Shown here piece by piece: positions 1 to 6,434 of a DNA stretch of 64,000 bases (positions are counted from its first letter, which is position 1; each line of letters opens with the position of its first letter). The position numbers and the translations under genes are program-made. The DNA comes from Lachnospiraceae bacterium. Lineage in GTDB: Bacteria > Bacillota > Clostridia > Lachnospirales > Lachnospiraceae. The stretch lies in the NCBI GenBank assembly GCA_024404675.1, contig JAKSPO010000008.1, positions 1 to 64,000 on the forward strand. The letters are read 5' to 3'. A model generated the notes under the pieces. It was not told where the DNA came from and ran no database searches. It was given only the letters and a program-made list of their open reading frames with translations.

Positions 1-55
1 GCAGACTGTAAATCTGTTAGCGACGCTTTCGAAGGTTCGAATCCTTCCCCATCCA
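1..55 (+). tRNA. tRNA-Tyr (GTA), 3' part
   Basis: The window opens inside this gene. The anticodon arm with anticodon GTA is at about 5-12. A long variable arm of the class II type follows, then a T arm (stem gaagg/ccttc around TTCGAAT) and the acceptor 3' strand ending with discriminator A55. A long variable arm with a GTA anticodon fits bacterial tRNA-Tyr. No CCA is encoded. The 5' half lies outside the window. Confidence 0.9.
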
Positions 56-93
56 ATTTTTCTTAAGTCCAACGGCTTTGGAAATATTAATGA

Positions 94-167
94 CGCGGGA
101 TAGAGCAGTCTGGAAGCTCGTCGGGCTCATAACCCGGAGGTCGTTGGTTCAAATCCAGCTCCCGCAA
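94..167 (+). tRNA. Initiator tRNA-fMet (CAT)
   Basis: This is a full cloverleaf with anticodon CAT. The first base C94 faces A166, so position 1:72 is unpaired. That mismatch is the hallmark that separates initiator from elongator Met tRNA. The anticodon stem carries the three consecutive G:C pairs (GGG...CCC) needed for P-site binding. Discriminator is A167 and CCA is not encoded. It is the second gene of the tRNA operon. Confidence 0.95.
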
Positions 168-206
168 TTAACCGTATGGTTGACAATTTTATAAGTTTTC
201 TAACAT

Positions 207-279
<73 letters not shown>

Positions 280-307
280 TTTTTTCATATCTATCGGTAT
301 GAGAGAT

Positions 308-380
308 GGAGCACTAGCTCAGTCGGTAGAGCACTTGACTTTTAATCAAGGTGTCACGGGTTCGAATCCCGTGTGCTTCA
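308..380 (+). tRNA. tRNA-Lys (TTT)
   Basis: Acceptor stem 308-314 pairs with 373-379 and the discriminator is A380. The anticodon loop CTTTTAA reads TTT, and the D and T loops are canonical (AGCTCAGTCGGTAGAGC, TTCGAAT). It is the last gene of the four-gene tRNA cluster and is followed directly by a terminator. Confidence 0.95.
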
Positions 381-389
381 GTAAATAAT

Positions 390-421
390 GCCTGTGAACA
401 TAATTGTTTGCAGGCTTTTAT
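390..421 (+). terminator. Terminator of the tRNA operon
   Basis: An 11-pair stem (390-400 with 405-415, loop TAAT, two G:T wobbles) is followed by TTTTATT. It sits 9 nt after tRNA-Lys, the expected place for the intrinsic terminator of the tRNA transcript. Confidence 0.8.
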
Positions 422-442
422 TAGTATATGGGAGTGATAAAG

Positions 443-526
443 ATGGCAGATAAGTTAGTTAAGAAGACTAAGAAGACGAAGGATAGTGGCAGAAGGCGAT
501 GCGGAAGTTTAGTGCATCAGAAATAA
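443..526 (+). CDS. Possible 27-residue basic peptide
   Basis: ATG at 443 is preceded by GGGAGTG about eight bases upstream. The frame encodes 27 residues, 11 of them Lys or Arg, with a run of Lys-Lys-Thr repeats near the N-terminus. It lies between the tRNA terminator and a second strong terminator at 542-599, which suggests a short transcribed unit. No family is recognised. It could be a very small basic (nucleic-acid-binding) protein or a chance frame read from tRNA read-through. No dedicated promoter is evident. Confidence 0.3.
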   Translation: MADKLVKKTKKTKDSGRRRCGSLVHQK

Positions 527-541
527 TATGTAGCTAATATA

Positions 542-599
542 AGAGGCAGTGGAGATTTGAAGGTATGATTCCTTCAGATTCCGCTGCCTCTTTTTGTTT
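542..599 (+). terminator. Long hairpin terminator
   Basis: A long imperfect inverted repeat (542-563 against 571-591, outer arms AGAGGCAG and CTGCCTCT) is followed by TTTTTGTTTT. It closes the small unit at 443-526. The next 70 bases, up to the stop of the acetyltransferase gene on the other strand, show nothing recognisable. Confidence 0.8.
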
Positions 600-672
600 T
601 CATGGAAAGATTGCAGTTCAATAGCGCCTTGCGGTAACGTGAGAGTGTCTTAACGTACCATTTATTACCGTA

Positions 673-1095
673 TTACAGAAGCGCCTTACTTAGAAACATC
701 TCCATCGGCTGTTCATAACCGGGGATGTTGATTGTAAGGCAGCCGCAATCCTGATAGCCAAGCCTTCGATAGAAGTGCTGGGCATCTTCGTCAACCTGTG
801 TGGAGACGAGGGCCATTCCGTAGCCGTTACTTTTCATATCCTGTTCCCAATGTGACATTAGCGCACGGCCGTAGCCGTTCTTCTGACTGGACCAATCTAC
901 AAAAAGCATCGTGCAAAAGGGCGTATTGTCCCAGAACAGGTTGTAGCGAAGCAATCCTTTCGGCCTGCCGTCTTCGAACAATACATAGCCTTGGCGGTCG
1001 CGGATCTTCTTGGCGAATTCTGCTTCGAGTAGATGTCGATCCAAGGAATACCAGAAAGCTTTATCGTCTTCGGTTACATATCTGATTTCCATCAT
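673..1095 (-). CDS. GNAT-family N-acetyltransferase
   Basis: A 140-residue single-domain protein of normal GNAT length. The acetyl-CoA-binding region is recognisable in the middle (SQKNGYGRALMSHWEQDM, with the R/Q-x-x-G-x-G/A-type loop). The terminal part, ALVSTQVDEDAQHFYRRLGYQDCGC, has the typical 'A..FYrklGF' pattern. Two adjacent ATG codons exist; the one ending at 1095 sits about seven bases from AAAGGAG. The substrate cannot be told. It lies 47 nt downstream of the XRE regulator gene on the same strand and may be cotranscribed with it. Confidence 0.85.
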   Translation of the reverse strand: MMEIRYVTEDDKAFWYSLDRHLLEAEFAKKIRDRQGYVLFEDGRPKGLLRYNLFWDNTPFCTMLFVDWSSQKNGYGRALMSHWEQDMKSNGYGMALVSTQVDEDAQHFYRRLGYQDCGCLTINIPGYEQPMEMFLSKALL

Positions 1096-1142
1096 AATAC
1101 TTACTCCTTTCTGTCGTACAAAAAGCGTGTGATTCTCAGTAT

Positions 1143-1712
1143 TTAATGCTCTTGTCGAGTTTTCTTCTTACGGCGAGCTTCCTTTTCTACGAGAAGCTTG
1201 GCGGACGCTATCTCTTCATTGAGACATTTGAGGTCGGGCTGTATGTGGTCCGGGCGGGATATCGTGCCTGTTCTTTGAGCAATTTCGTAATTGGTTGCAA
1301 TCAGCTGACCGTGCGCGATGCGGTCCTTCATCGGAGTCTGCAGGTGCGCGGTAACCATTTGGAGGACGGCACGCGGAGAACTGCCGTGATTGCCAAAGAA
1401 AAGGTACATCAGCTGGCGCACTCCTTCAGCAGGCAGATCGTTGATCAATTGGATGAGTGAAGAGAGTATTCGGGAATCCTCGTCCTTATGGGAGATCTTG
1501 TCCATCTCCGGGTAGACGTTCTGCAAGAGAAAAGGAATTGGATTCTTGCCTGTCAGCTTAAACCAGTTGATGGCCTGGTCGACTGAGGGCTCGGAGACAC
1601 CGCTCTCCCAGTTTAAAATCGTTCTTCTTGCCACGCCAAGTTCAAATGCCATGTATTCCTGCGATTTGCCGGAATCGTTTCTTGTAATTCGTAAAGCTTC
1701 TGCTATCGTCAT
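1143..1712 (-). CDS. XRE-family transcriptional regulator
   Basis: A 189-residue protein. Residues 1-60 form a Cro/CI-type helix-turn-helix: the segment SQEYMAFELGVARRTILNWE matches the HTH_3 pattern, with the recognition helix at about residues 28-36. The remaining 130 residues are mostly helical and end in a very basic tail (EARRKKKTRQEH). No ligand or peptidase domain is seen. A 9-bp inverted repeat at 1776-1809 overlaps its promoter region, so autoregulation is likely. A divergent small frame and the tspO gene lie on the other side of that site. Confidence 0.85.
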   Translation of the reverse strand: MTIAEALRITRNDSGKSQEYMAFELGVARRTILNWESGVSEPSVDQAINWFKLTGKNPIPFLLQNVYPEMDKISHKDEDSRILSSLIQLINDLPAEGVRQLMYLFFGNHGSSPRAVLQMVTAHLQTPMKDRIAHGQLIATNYEIAQRTGTISRPDHIQPDLKCLNEEIASAKLLVEKEARRKKKTRQEH

Positions 1713-1775
1713 ATTCTCCCTCCTTCTGAAGACTTTTTGCGGCTGAGATTATTGTAGCACAGTGGGATAAATTTT

Positions 1776-1809
1776 TGCACAATTAAATGAAATATTCACA
1801 AATTGTGCA
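1776..1809. promoter_or_regulatory. Candidate operator, 9-bp inverted repeat
   Basis: TGCACAATT (1776-1784) and AATTGTGCA (1801-1809) are perfect inverted repeats 16 bp apart, centred between the divergent XRE gene and the tspO unit. On the minus strand a TACAAT -10 element lies at 1752-1757, so the left half-site falls around the -35 position of the regulator's promoter. This is the layout expected for an autoregulatory operator. Binding by the adjacent XRE protein is inferred, not shown. Confidence 0.55.
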
Positions 1810-1915
1810 GGAATTTGCGCTTTATTTTCCGAAAGCTGTAGAAGTAGAGATACTGCAAAAGAGAATCGAAAATCTTATGATGGAATTACAAAATACAGGG
1901 GATGAGAGCCTGTAG
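1787..1915 (+). CDS. Possible 42-residue small protein ahead of tspO
   Basis: An ATG-initiated frame of 42 residues runs from inside the candidate operator to 15 nt before the tspO start, in the same direction. The protein is mostly helical, with alternating hydrophobic and charged residues (VEVEILQKRIENLMMELQ). No Shine-Dalgarno sequence precedes the ATG, so it would need leaderless translation or it is not real. No family is recognised. Confidence 0.3.
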   Translation: MKYSQIVQEFALYFPKAVEVEILQKRIENLMMELQNTGDESL

Positions 1916-1930
1916 GAAAGGAGAAACAAT

Positions 1931-2428
1931 ATGAAGAGAATTCAAATCGGCACCTTGTTGATTGCCTTACTGATTCCGCTGATTGTCGGGGGACTGTCCG
2001 CTGCACTAAGTGCACCGGGAATGGAGAAATACGGAACGATGGCGAAGCCGCCGCTTTCGCCGCCGGCGTGGGTGTTTCCGGTTGCCTGGACGATTCTTTA
2101 CTGCATGATGGGGCTTGCGACGTATTTCGTGGTGACCTCGAATGCGGATTCTAAGAGCAAGGCATTTGCCCTTATGCTATATGCAGTTCAGCTTGTTATG
2201 AACTTTGCCTGGTCGATTCTGTTCTTTAAATGGGAAATGAAGCTGTTCGCCTTCATATGGCTGATTGTCATGTGGCTGATCGTGATCCTATGCACCTTCC
2301 GCTTCTTTGCGATCGATAGGACGGCCGGCATCCTGATGATACCGTACATTGCCTGGCTATCGTTCGCAGCATACCTGAATATGGGCGCATATATACTGCA
2401 AACAGATGTTACACCGGGAATAAGATGA
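1931..2428 (+). CDS. tspO: TspO/MBR-family membrane protein
   Basis: A 165-residue integral membrane protein with about five hydrophobic segments, the size and fold of bacterial TspO (translocator protein/peripheral benzodiazepine receptor family, which binds tetrapyrroles and cholesterol-like ligands). Family marks are the Trp/Pro-rich PPLSPPAWVFPVAWTILY stretch after the first helix, the conserved W-x-x-L-F-F segment, and a final helix with a Tyr-Ile-Ala-Trp-x-x-Phe-Ala-x-Tyr-Leu-Asn pattern. The start is fixed by GGAAAGGAG ten bases upstream. The physiological ligand is not evident from context. Confidence 0.9.
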   Translation: MKRIQIGTLLIALLIPLIVGGLSAALSAPGMEKYGTMAKPPLSPPAWVFPVAWTILYCMMGLATYFVVTSNADSKSKAFALMLYAVQLVMNFAWSILFFKWEMKLFAFIWLIVMWLIVILCTFRFFAIDRTAGILMIPYIAWLSFAAYLNMGAYILQTDVTPGIR

Positions 2429-2490
2429 CCAAGCCCGCGCTAAGAATACAATAAAGGAATCGGGTCCAGGGCCCGATATAAGGAGGATTT

Positions 2491-3057
2491 ATGAGAAGCA
2501 TTACAACATTTCAGCTGCAATACGCCCACAGGTTCTACGGCTTCTGTGGAGAGGCACAGTATCTGCATGGACATACAGGGATCATGACGATTGAGGTTGA
2601 GGATTGCGTCAATGAAGGCGTCAACATGGTATTTCCCTGCAACGAGATCAAGAAGATCGCCTGGTCTGTCCTTAGAAACTTCGACCACGCACTGATTCTC
2701 AGAAAGGATGACCCGTTGATTTCAGCGGTGTTAGATGTTTATGAGCAACAGGGGATTATGGACGGTGCGCCGCAGAACCAGAATATAGGGCCGGCCTTCC
2801 GGACAGAGCTTGCGGACGCATATCCGAACAGTCGATTGGTCGTGACGAAAGAAACGATGACTGTGGAAGGGATGATAAGACTTACCTATGAGCTGTTAAG
2901 AGACAAGCTGAATATTGTCAAAATAACCTTCACGAGCGGCGATAACAGCGCTTCACAGGAATTTGGCCCGCACAAGTCGATACCGCGCTGCCCCTATTGC
3001 GGCGTGGCACTCAACGAGAAAGGAGAATGCTATAAATGCGGCTACGTGAAGAAATAA
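2491..3057 (+). CDS. 6-pyruvoyl-tetrahydropterin synthase-like protein with zinc ribbon
   Basis: A 188-residue T-fold enzyme of the PTPS/QueD family. The catalytic zinc triad is visible as H13 plus HGH at residues 26-28. A Cys at 19 could be the general base, seven residues before HGH instead of four (QueD) or six (mammalian PTPS). A conserved FDHA-L follows near residue 65, and Glu in TVEGMIR comes later. The C-terminus adds a short ribbon, CPYC and CYKC, that QueD lacks. Standard QueD is about 120-140 residues, so this is a longer variant. No queuosine genes adjoin it, so the substrate is open. The ribosome site AAGGAGG is six bases upstream. Confidence 0.8.
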   Translation: MRSITTFQLQYAHRFYGFCGEAQYLHGHTGIMTIEVEDCVNEGVNMVFPCNEIKKIAWSVLRNFDHALILRKDDPLISAVLDVYEQQGIMDGAPQNQNIGPAFRTELADAYPNSRLVVTKETMTVEGMIRLTYELLRDKLNIVKITFTSGDNSASQEFGPHKSIPRCPYCGVALNEKGECYKCGYVKK

Positions 3058-3247
3058 TCAAAAGCAGGCACCCGCCAAGATAGAGGGGATGCTTAAGCGC
3101 TGAGCCAGATGGCCCGGCTTTACATAGATGTATGGGGAGAGAACCGGATAATCGGCAGTACACCAGGTGGGGTGGGCTGCCGATTATCTGCTTTACAGTG
3201 CGGATACGCTTGCTGCCGATTATCTGCTTTATGGTGCGGATACGCTT
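3058..3247. repeat. 36-bp tandem duplication plus an inverted copy
   Basis: A 36-bp unit (containing CTGCCGATTATCTGC) occurs at 3176-3211 and again at 3212-3247 with two mismatches. The 12-mer GATAATCGGCAG at 3147-3158 is the exact reverse complement of the start of each unit, so a hairpin can form between 3147-3158 and either copy. The tandem array ends inside the -35 element of the next promoter. The part before it (3058-3146) holds a weak hairpin near 3100-3120 and nothing else recognised. Confidence 0.75.
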
Positions 3248-3274
3248 GCCATCAATGGAAGAAAGTAGTATATT
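3246..3274 (+). promoter_or_regulatory. Sigma-A-type promoter for the lipoprotein gene
   Basis: TTGCCA at 3246-3251 and TATATT at 3269-3274 are separated by 17 bp. Downstream, two direct repeats AATCATATAT (about 3276 and 3301) lie in the leader. The coding start is 62 bp after the -10 element. Confidence 0.55.
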
Positions 3275-3335
3275 GAATCATATATCGATGGATTATGACA
3301 AATCATATATGCACATTTGTGATGGAGGTACCGAA

Positions 3336-4709
3336 ATGAAGAAGTTTATGGCAGTATTACTTGTGCTTGGTATGTTGCTAAGCCTTACTGCGTGTGGCGA
3401 AAAGGAGGAAACATCAGGCGGACAGAAGAGAAATCCGGCTGCGACGTCGACACCTACGGCTGCACCAACCAATGAACCGGAGAAGACCCCGACACCGGAA
3501 GTAACCCCGTCCCCGACGCCCACCCCGACACCTGCGATGCCCGGGTTGGTGGAAGGTCCCCGTTTTATCACCGGATATAATGAGGACATTGCTTACTGGA
3601 TCGGATATTATAGCCCGCATAAAGACGGCGAGCCTTTGTTCCAGGGGTGTTACGATAAGATTTACCTGACTGAAGAAGGCTACGAGGGACTCGGCAAGGC
3701 GCTTCGTGAGCGCAATGCGCAGAATCTCGAGGATTTGATGGTATGGTACGAGGAAGCGAAGATGCTCGGCGACGAGGCTGACAACGAGAAGAACCGCATC
3801 GAAACCGACCAGTGGTATTACAACGAGAAGATGGCGCAGTACAGAAACGACAGCCTTGTGTTCTCCTTTAAGGAAAATGTCAGCAGATTCCTTGGCTACG
3901 AGGCATATCAGTATAGCAGAGGACTGAACTACAACACCAAGACAGGCGACCTTTACACGATCGATGATGTTGTAATCGACAGCGATGCGCTGATCACATA
4001 TCTTGCACAGGAGCTTATGAAGAATCCTGTTTCTGAAAGCGAAGCGAGTCTTGAGACCTTGAAGGAAGAGCTCTACGGCTTATATGAGTACGGTTATCTT
4101 GAGTTCCTTCTTACGGAGGACGGCGCAGAGGTCTGGTACTATAGAAACCTGGTTGCACCGACTACCGCCGGTGAGATTCGGTTCGAAATTAAGGCTTCGG
4201 ACGGTATTCTTAAGGCAGAATTTGCAAGCGCGAAGAACGTAGCAAAGCGTGAGAAGCAGAGCACGCAGAGCTATCGCTCGGATTATCTCAACATAATTCT
4301 TCCGAACACGGCCAACAAGTACAATACGATGACCTATGACGAGGGAATCGCACTTATGACAGCCTACGGGGTCCCGTACACAACAATCTCGCCGAAAACG
4401 GCTGTTATGGAGATGGAGCAGTGCTGCATCGAGGTTAAGGATGTAAACGGCGATGTCATCTATGTGGAATTTGAGCCTTTGACGGTTGATTCTCCCGACT
4501 TCGTCCTCTTAGATGTCATCATTGCGAACGAATTGACCGGAAAATACGTCGTTCTCGGAACGGATTATATGAACCGTAGCCTGACCCGCTATTTCGTTGT
4601 TGAGGTTGATGATAACGAAACCAGATCCTGGACCGACTTCCGCACCTGGGAGGACGCAATCGATGTCGCAAACATCACACATCGCTTCTACTACCCGGTT
4701 GTGAAATAG
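3336..4709 (+). CDS. Lipoprotein with RsiV-like (DUF3298-like) domain, copy 1
   Basis: A 457-residue lipoprotein. The signal peptide ends at the lipobox LTAC, with Cys about 20 residues from the chosen Met. That start has GGAGG nine bases upstream, whereas the longer frame to 3132 has no signal or ribosome site. A Thr/Pro-rich stalk of about 40 residues follows (TPTPEVTPSPTPTPTP). The body contains the DUF3298/RsiV-type pattern: an 'IYLTEEGYEGLGKAL' repeat, then RNDSLVFSF, then NYNTKTGDLYTIDDVV. RsiV is an anti-sigma factor whose extracellular part binds lysozyme; here no anti-sigma domain is present, so the function is open. A paralogue lies at 6435-7859. Confidence 0.8.
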   Translation: MKKFMAVLLVLGMLLSLTACGEKEETSGGQKRNPAATSTPTAAPTNEPEKTPTPEVTPSPTPTPTPAMPGLVEGPRFITGYNEDIAYWIGYYSPHKDGEPLFQGCYDKIYLTEEGYEGLGKALRERNAQNLEDLMVWYEEAKMLGDEADNEKNRIETDQWYYNEKMAQYRNDSLVFSFKENVSRFLGYEAYQYSRGLNYNTKTGDLYTIDDVVIDSDALITYLAQELMKNPVSESEASLETLKEELYGLYEYGYLEFLLTEDGAEVWYYRNLVAPTTAGEIRFEIKASDGILKAEFASAKNVAKREKQSTQSYRSDYLNIILPNTANKYNTMTYDEGIALMTAYGVPYTTISPKTAVMEMEQCCIEVKDVNGDVIYVEFEPLTVDSPDFVLLDVIIANELTGKYVVLGTDYMNRSLTRYFVVEVDDNETRSWTDFRTWEDAIDVANITHRFYYPVVK

Positions 4710-4733
4710 AAATCAAACAATAGAACGAATCTG

Positions 4734-4768
4734 CAAGCCCGTAGCGCAAGCTGCGGGCTTGTTCGTTT
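4734..4768 (+). terminator. Intrinsic terminator
   Basis: CAAGCCCG-AGC pairs with GCT-CGGGCTTG around the loop GCAA, followed by TTCGTTTC. It lies 24 nt after the stop of the first lipoprotein gene. Confidence 0.7.
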
Positions 4769-4806
4769 CACCCCCCATGATTTTCCTGTGCATATATCGG
4801 AAAATG

Positions 4807-4815
4807 TGTTATAAT
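4807..4815 (+). promoter_or_regulatory. Extended -10 promoter
   Basis: TGTTATAAT (TG at 4807-4808, TATAAT at 4810-4815) forms an extended -10 element 34 bp before the next start codon. No good -35 element is visible. It would drive the run of four or five genes up to 8653. Confidence 0.5.
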
Positions 4816-4849
4816 AGGCTAAATATTGCTTCATTTGCGGGGGAATACT

Positions 4850-5293
4850 ATGAGACTGATTGTATGTTTGGATCTGAACGGCGGTATGGCATTCAATAAG
4901 CGTCGGCAGACGCGGGACGCGGTGCAGAGACGCCATATGAACGAGGTGCTGCGCGGGGAAGTTCTTCTGATGAGTCCTTATTCGGAGAAGCTTTTCCGGG
5001 AGGAGCTTACGGATGTTTCGATTGTGGCGGATGAGGAGCGGTACCGCACTCTGATCGGAGCGGGGAGCGAGGGCTTCGAAGGAGAATGGCCGGACAATCT
5101 CTTCGTTGAACGGGAAAGCGTGGAGGCGCTTCTTGATAAGGCAGACGAGATTATGGTGTATCAGTGGAATCGAAGCTATCCGTCCGATGTCCGCTTCCCG
5201 ATGGAACGGCTCAGTGCTTATTCAAAGGTGCGGGAGGAGAGCTTTGCCGGCTCATCGCACGACGATATTATGTTTGAGGTATACAGACGATGA
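4850..5293 (+). CDS. Uncharacterised 147-residue protein (MRLIVCLD-type)
   Basis: A soluble protein of 147 residues with no signal peptide. It begins with a hydrophobic beta-strand followed by DLNGGMAFNKRRQTRD. The start at 4850 is preferred because GGGGGA lies seven bases upstream; an ATG at 4826 has none. I recall small Lachnospiraceae proteins with this 'CxDxxxGMxFNxRRQSxD' opening that carry no reliable function, so none is assigned. Its stop overlaps the ATG of the nuclease gene by four bases (ATGA), so the two are probably translationally coupled. Confidence 0.7.
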   Translation: MRLIVCLDLNGGMAFNKRRQTRDAVQRRHMNEVLRGEVLLMSPYSEKLFREELTDVSIVADEERYRTLIGAGSEGFEGEWPDNLFVERESVEALLDKADEIMVYQWNRSYPSDVRFPMERLSAYSKVREESFAGSSHDDIMFEVYRR

Positions 5294-6420
5294 AGAAGAG
5301 AAGAATACTGATTGCAGTAATACTGCTTGTGTGTGTCGGGATCGGAGCGGCTTCGATCTGGTATCTTTCAAGGCATACAGACCTTTTCAAAAAGGGCGGA
5401 GCGGATGTAACGCCTGCGGCCACGGAAGCACCGACGTCGACTGTTGAACCGACCGGGAACCTGACGACGCCCACGGAAACACCCACGCCAACGCAGGCAG
5501 AGCCCCCGACCATTACCGAGGGACCGACGGAAACCCCTACGCCGAGTGTGACAAAGGCACCCGACAATGCAGAGCATCCGAAGGCACCGGAGCTTCCGTA
5601 CCTTGAGGGGTTAGTGATTCCGCCTTACAGCGGCGAGCCCTTCATCATGTTAAATGACGGCGTGCCGTTCTTCGACACGGAGCCGCTCAAGCCTGAGTCT
5701 TATGAGATTTATTATGATCTTGACGAGTTAGGGCGCTGTACATTGGCGGATGCGGTTGTCGGCAAGGATCTGATGCCGACCGAAAAGCGCGGCAATATCA
5801 GTTCGGTGAAGCCTACCGGCTGGCATACCACCACCTACCCGACAAGTCTGGTTGACGGAGGCTCGCTTTACAATCGCTGCCACCTGATCGCATTTGGCCT
5901 TTGCGGAGAGACAGCGAACAAGTATAATCTTGTGACGGGAACCAGATATTTTAATACAAAGGGCATTAACGATTTTGAAAATATGGTAATCGACTACGTT
6001 CGTGAAACCAATAACCATGTACGATACCGCGTAACGCCGATCTTCAGCGGCGACAACCTCGTCTGCGATGGGCAGATTGTGGAGGCCTGGTCGATTGAGG
6101 ACGGCGGTGAGGCAATCTGCTTCAACGTATATTCCTACAATGTGCAGCCGGGCATTCATATTGATTATGCGACCGGTGACAACTGGCTTGAGGAAGAGGG
6201 GCGGCCGACAGAGGCACCGACGAAGGCGCCGGAGAAGCTGCCGCTTTTAGAGGAGGATTACGAGGGGGCATTTGTCTTAAATATCAAAACGAAGAAGTTC
6301 CACAGCGTGGATTGTGAGAGCGCTGCGACGATGAGCGAGAAGAATAAGCAGGCTTACAACGGAAGCTATAATGCGCTGATTCGGGACGGGTATCTGCCGG
6401 ATCCGGCGTGCCTGCACTAA
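5290..6420 (+). CDS. Secreted NucA/EndA-type DNA/RNA non-specific endonuclease
   Basis: A 376-residue protein. One hydrophobic segment (residues 5-26) acts as signal or anchor. A Thr/Pro-rich stalk follows to about residue 95, then the beta-beta-alpha-metal nuclease domain. The DRGH active-site motif of the family appears as NRCH (N195-R196-C197-H198), giving the general base H198. The following segment ANKYNLVTGTRYFN contains the metal-ligand Asn region. NRxH variants are usual in Gram-positive competence-type nucleases. A short C-terminal module with FHSVDCESAATM resembles an Ada-like or surface metal-binding motif often found after such nucleases. It probably degrades extracellular DNA. 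Confidence 0.85.
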   Translation: MKKRRILIAVILLVCVGIGAASIWYLSRHTDLFKKGGADVTPAATEAPTSTVEPTGNLTTPTETPTPTQAEPPTITEGPTETPTPSVTKAPDNAEHPKAPELPYLEGLVIPPYSGEPFIMLNDGVPFFDTEPLKPESYEIYYDLDELGRCTLADAVVGKDLMPTEKRGNISSVKPTGWHTTTYPTSLVDGGSLYNRCHLIAFGLCGETANKYNLVTGTRYFNTKGINDFENMVIDYVRETNNHVRYRVTPIFSGDNLVCDGQIVEAWSIEDGGEAICFNVYSYNVQPGIHIDYATGDNWLEEEGRPTEAPTKAPEKLPLLEEDYEGAFVLNIKTKKFHSVDCESAATMSEKNKQAYNGSYNALIRDGYLPDPACLH

Positions 6421-6434
6421 CGAGGAGGGGTTCT

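Noticed and set aside
3176..3247. CRISPR array
   Set aside because: Only two directly adjacent 36-bp copies without spacers, and no cas genes in the window.
3132..3335. N-terminal extension of the first lipoprotein to 3132
   Set aside because: It would translate the repeat and promoter region and bury the signal peptide; the start at 3336 has a good ribosome site and lipobox.
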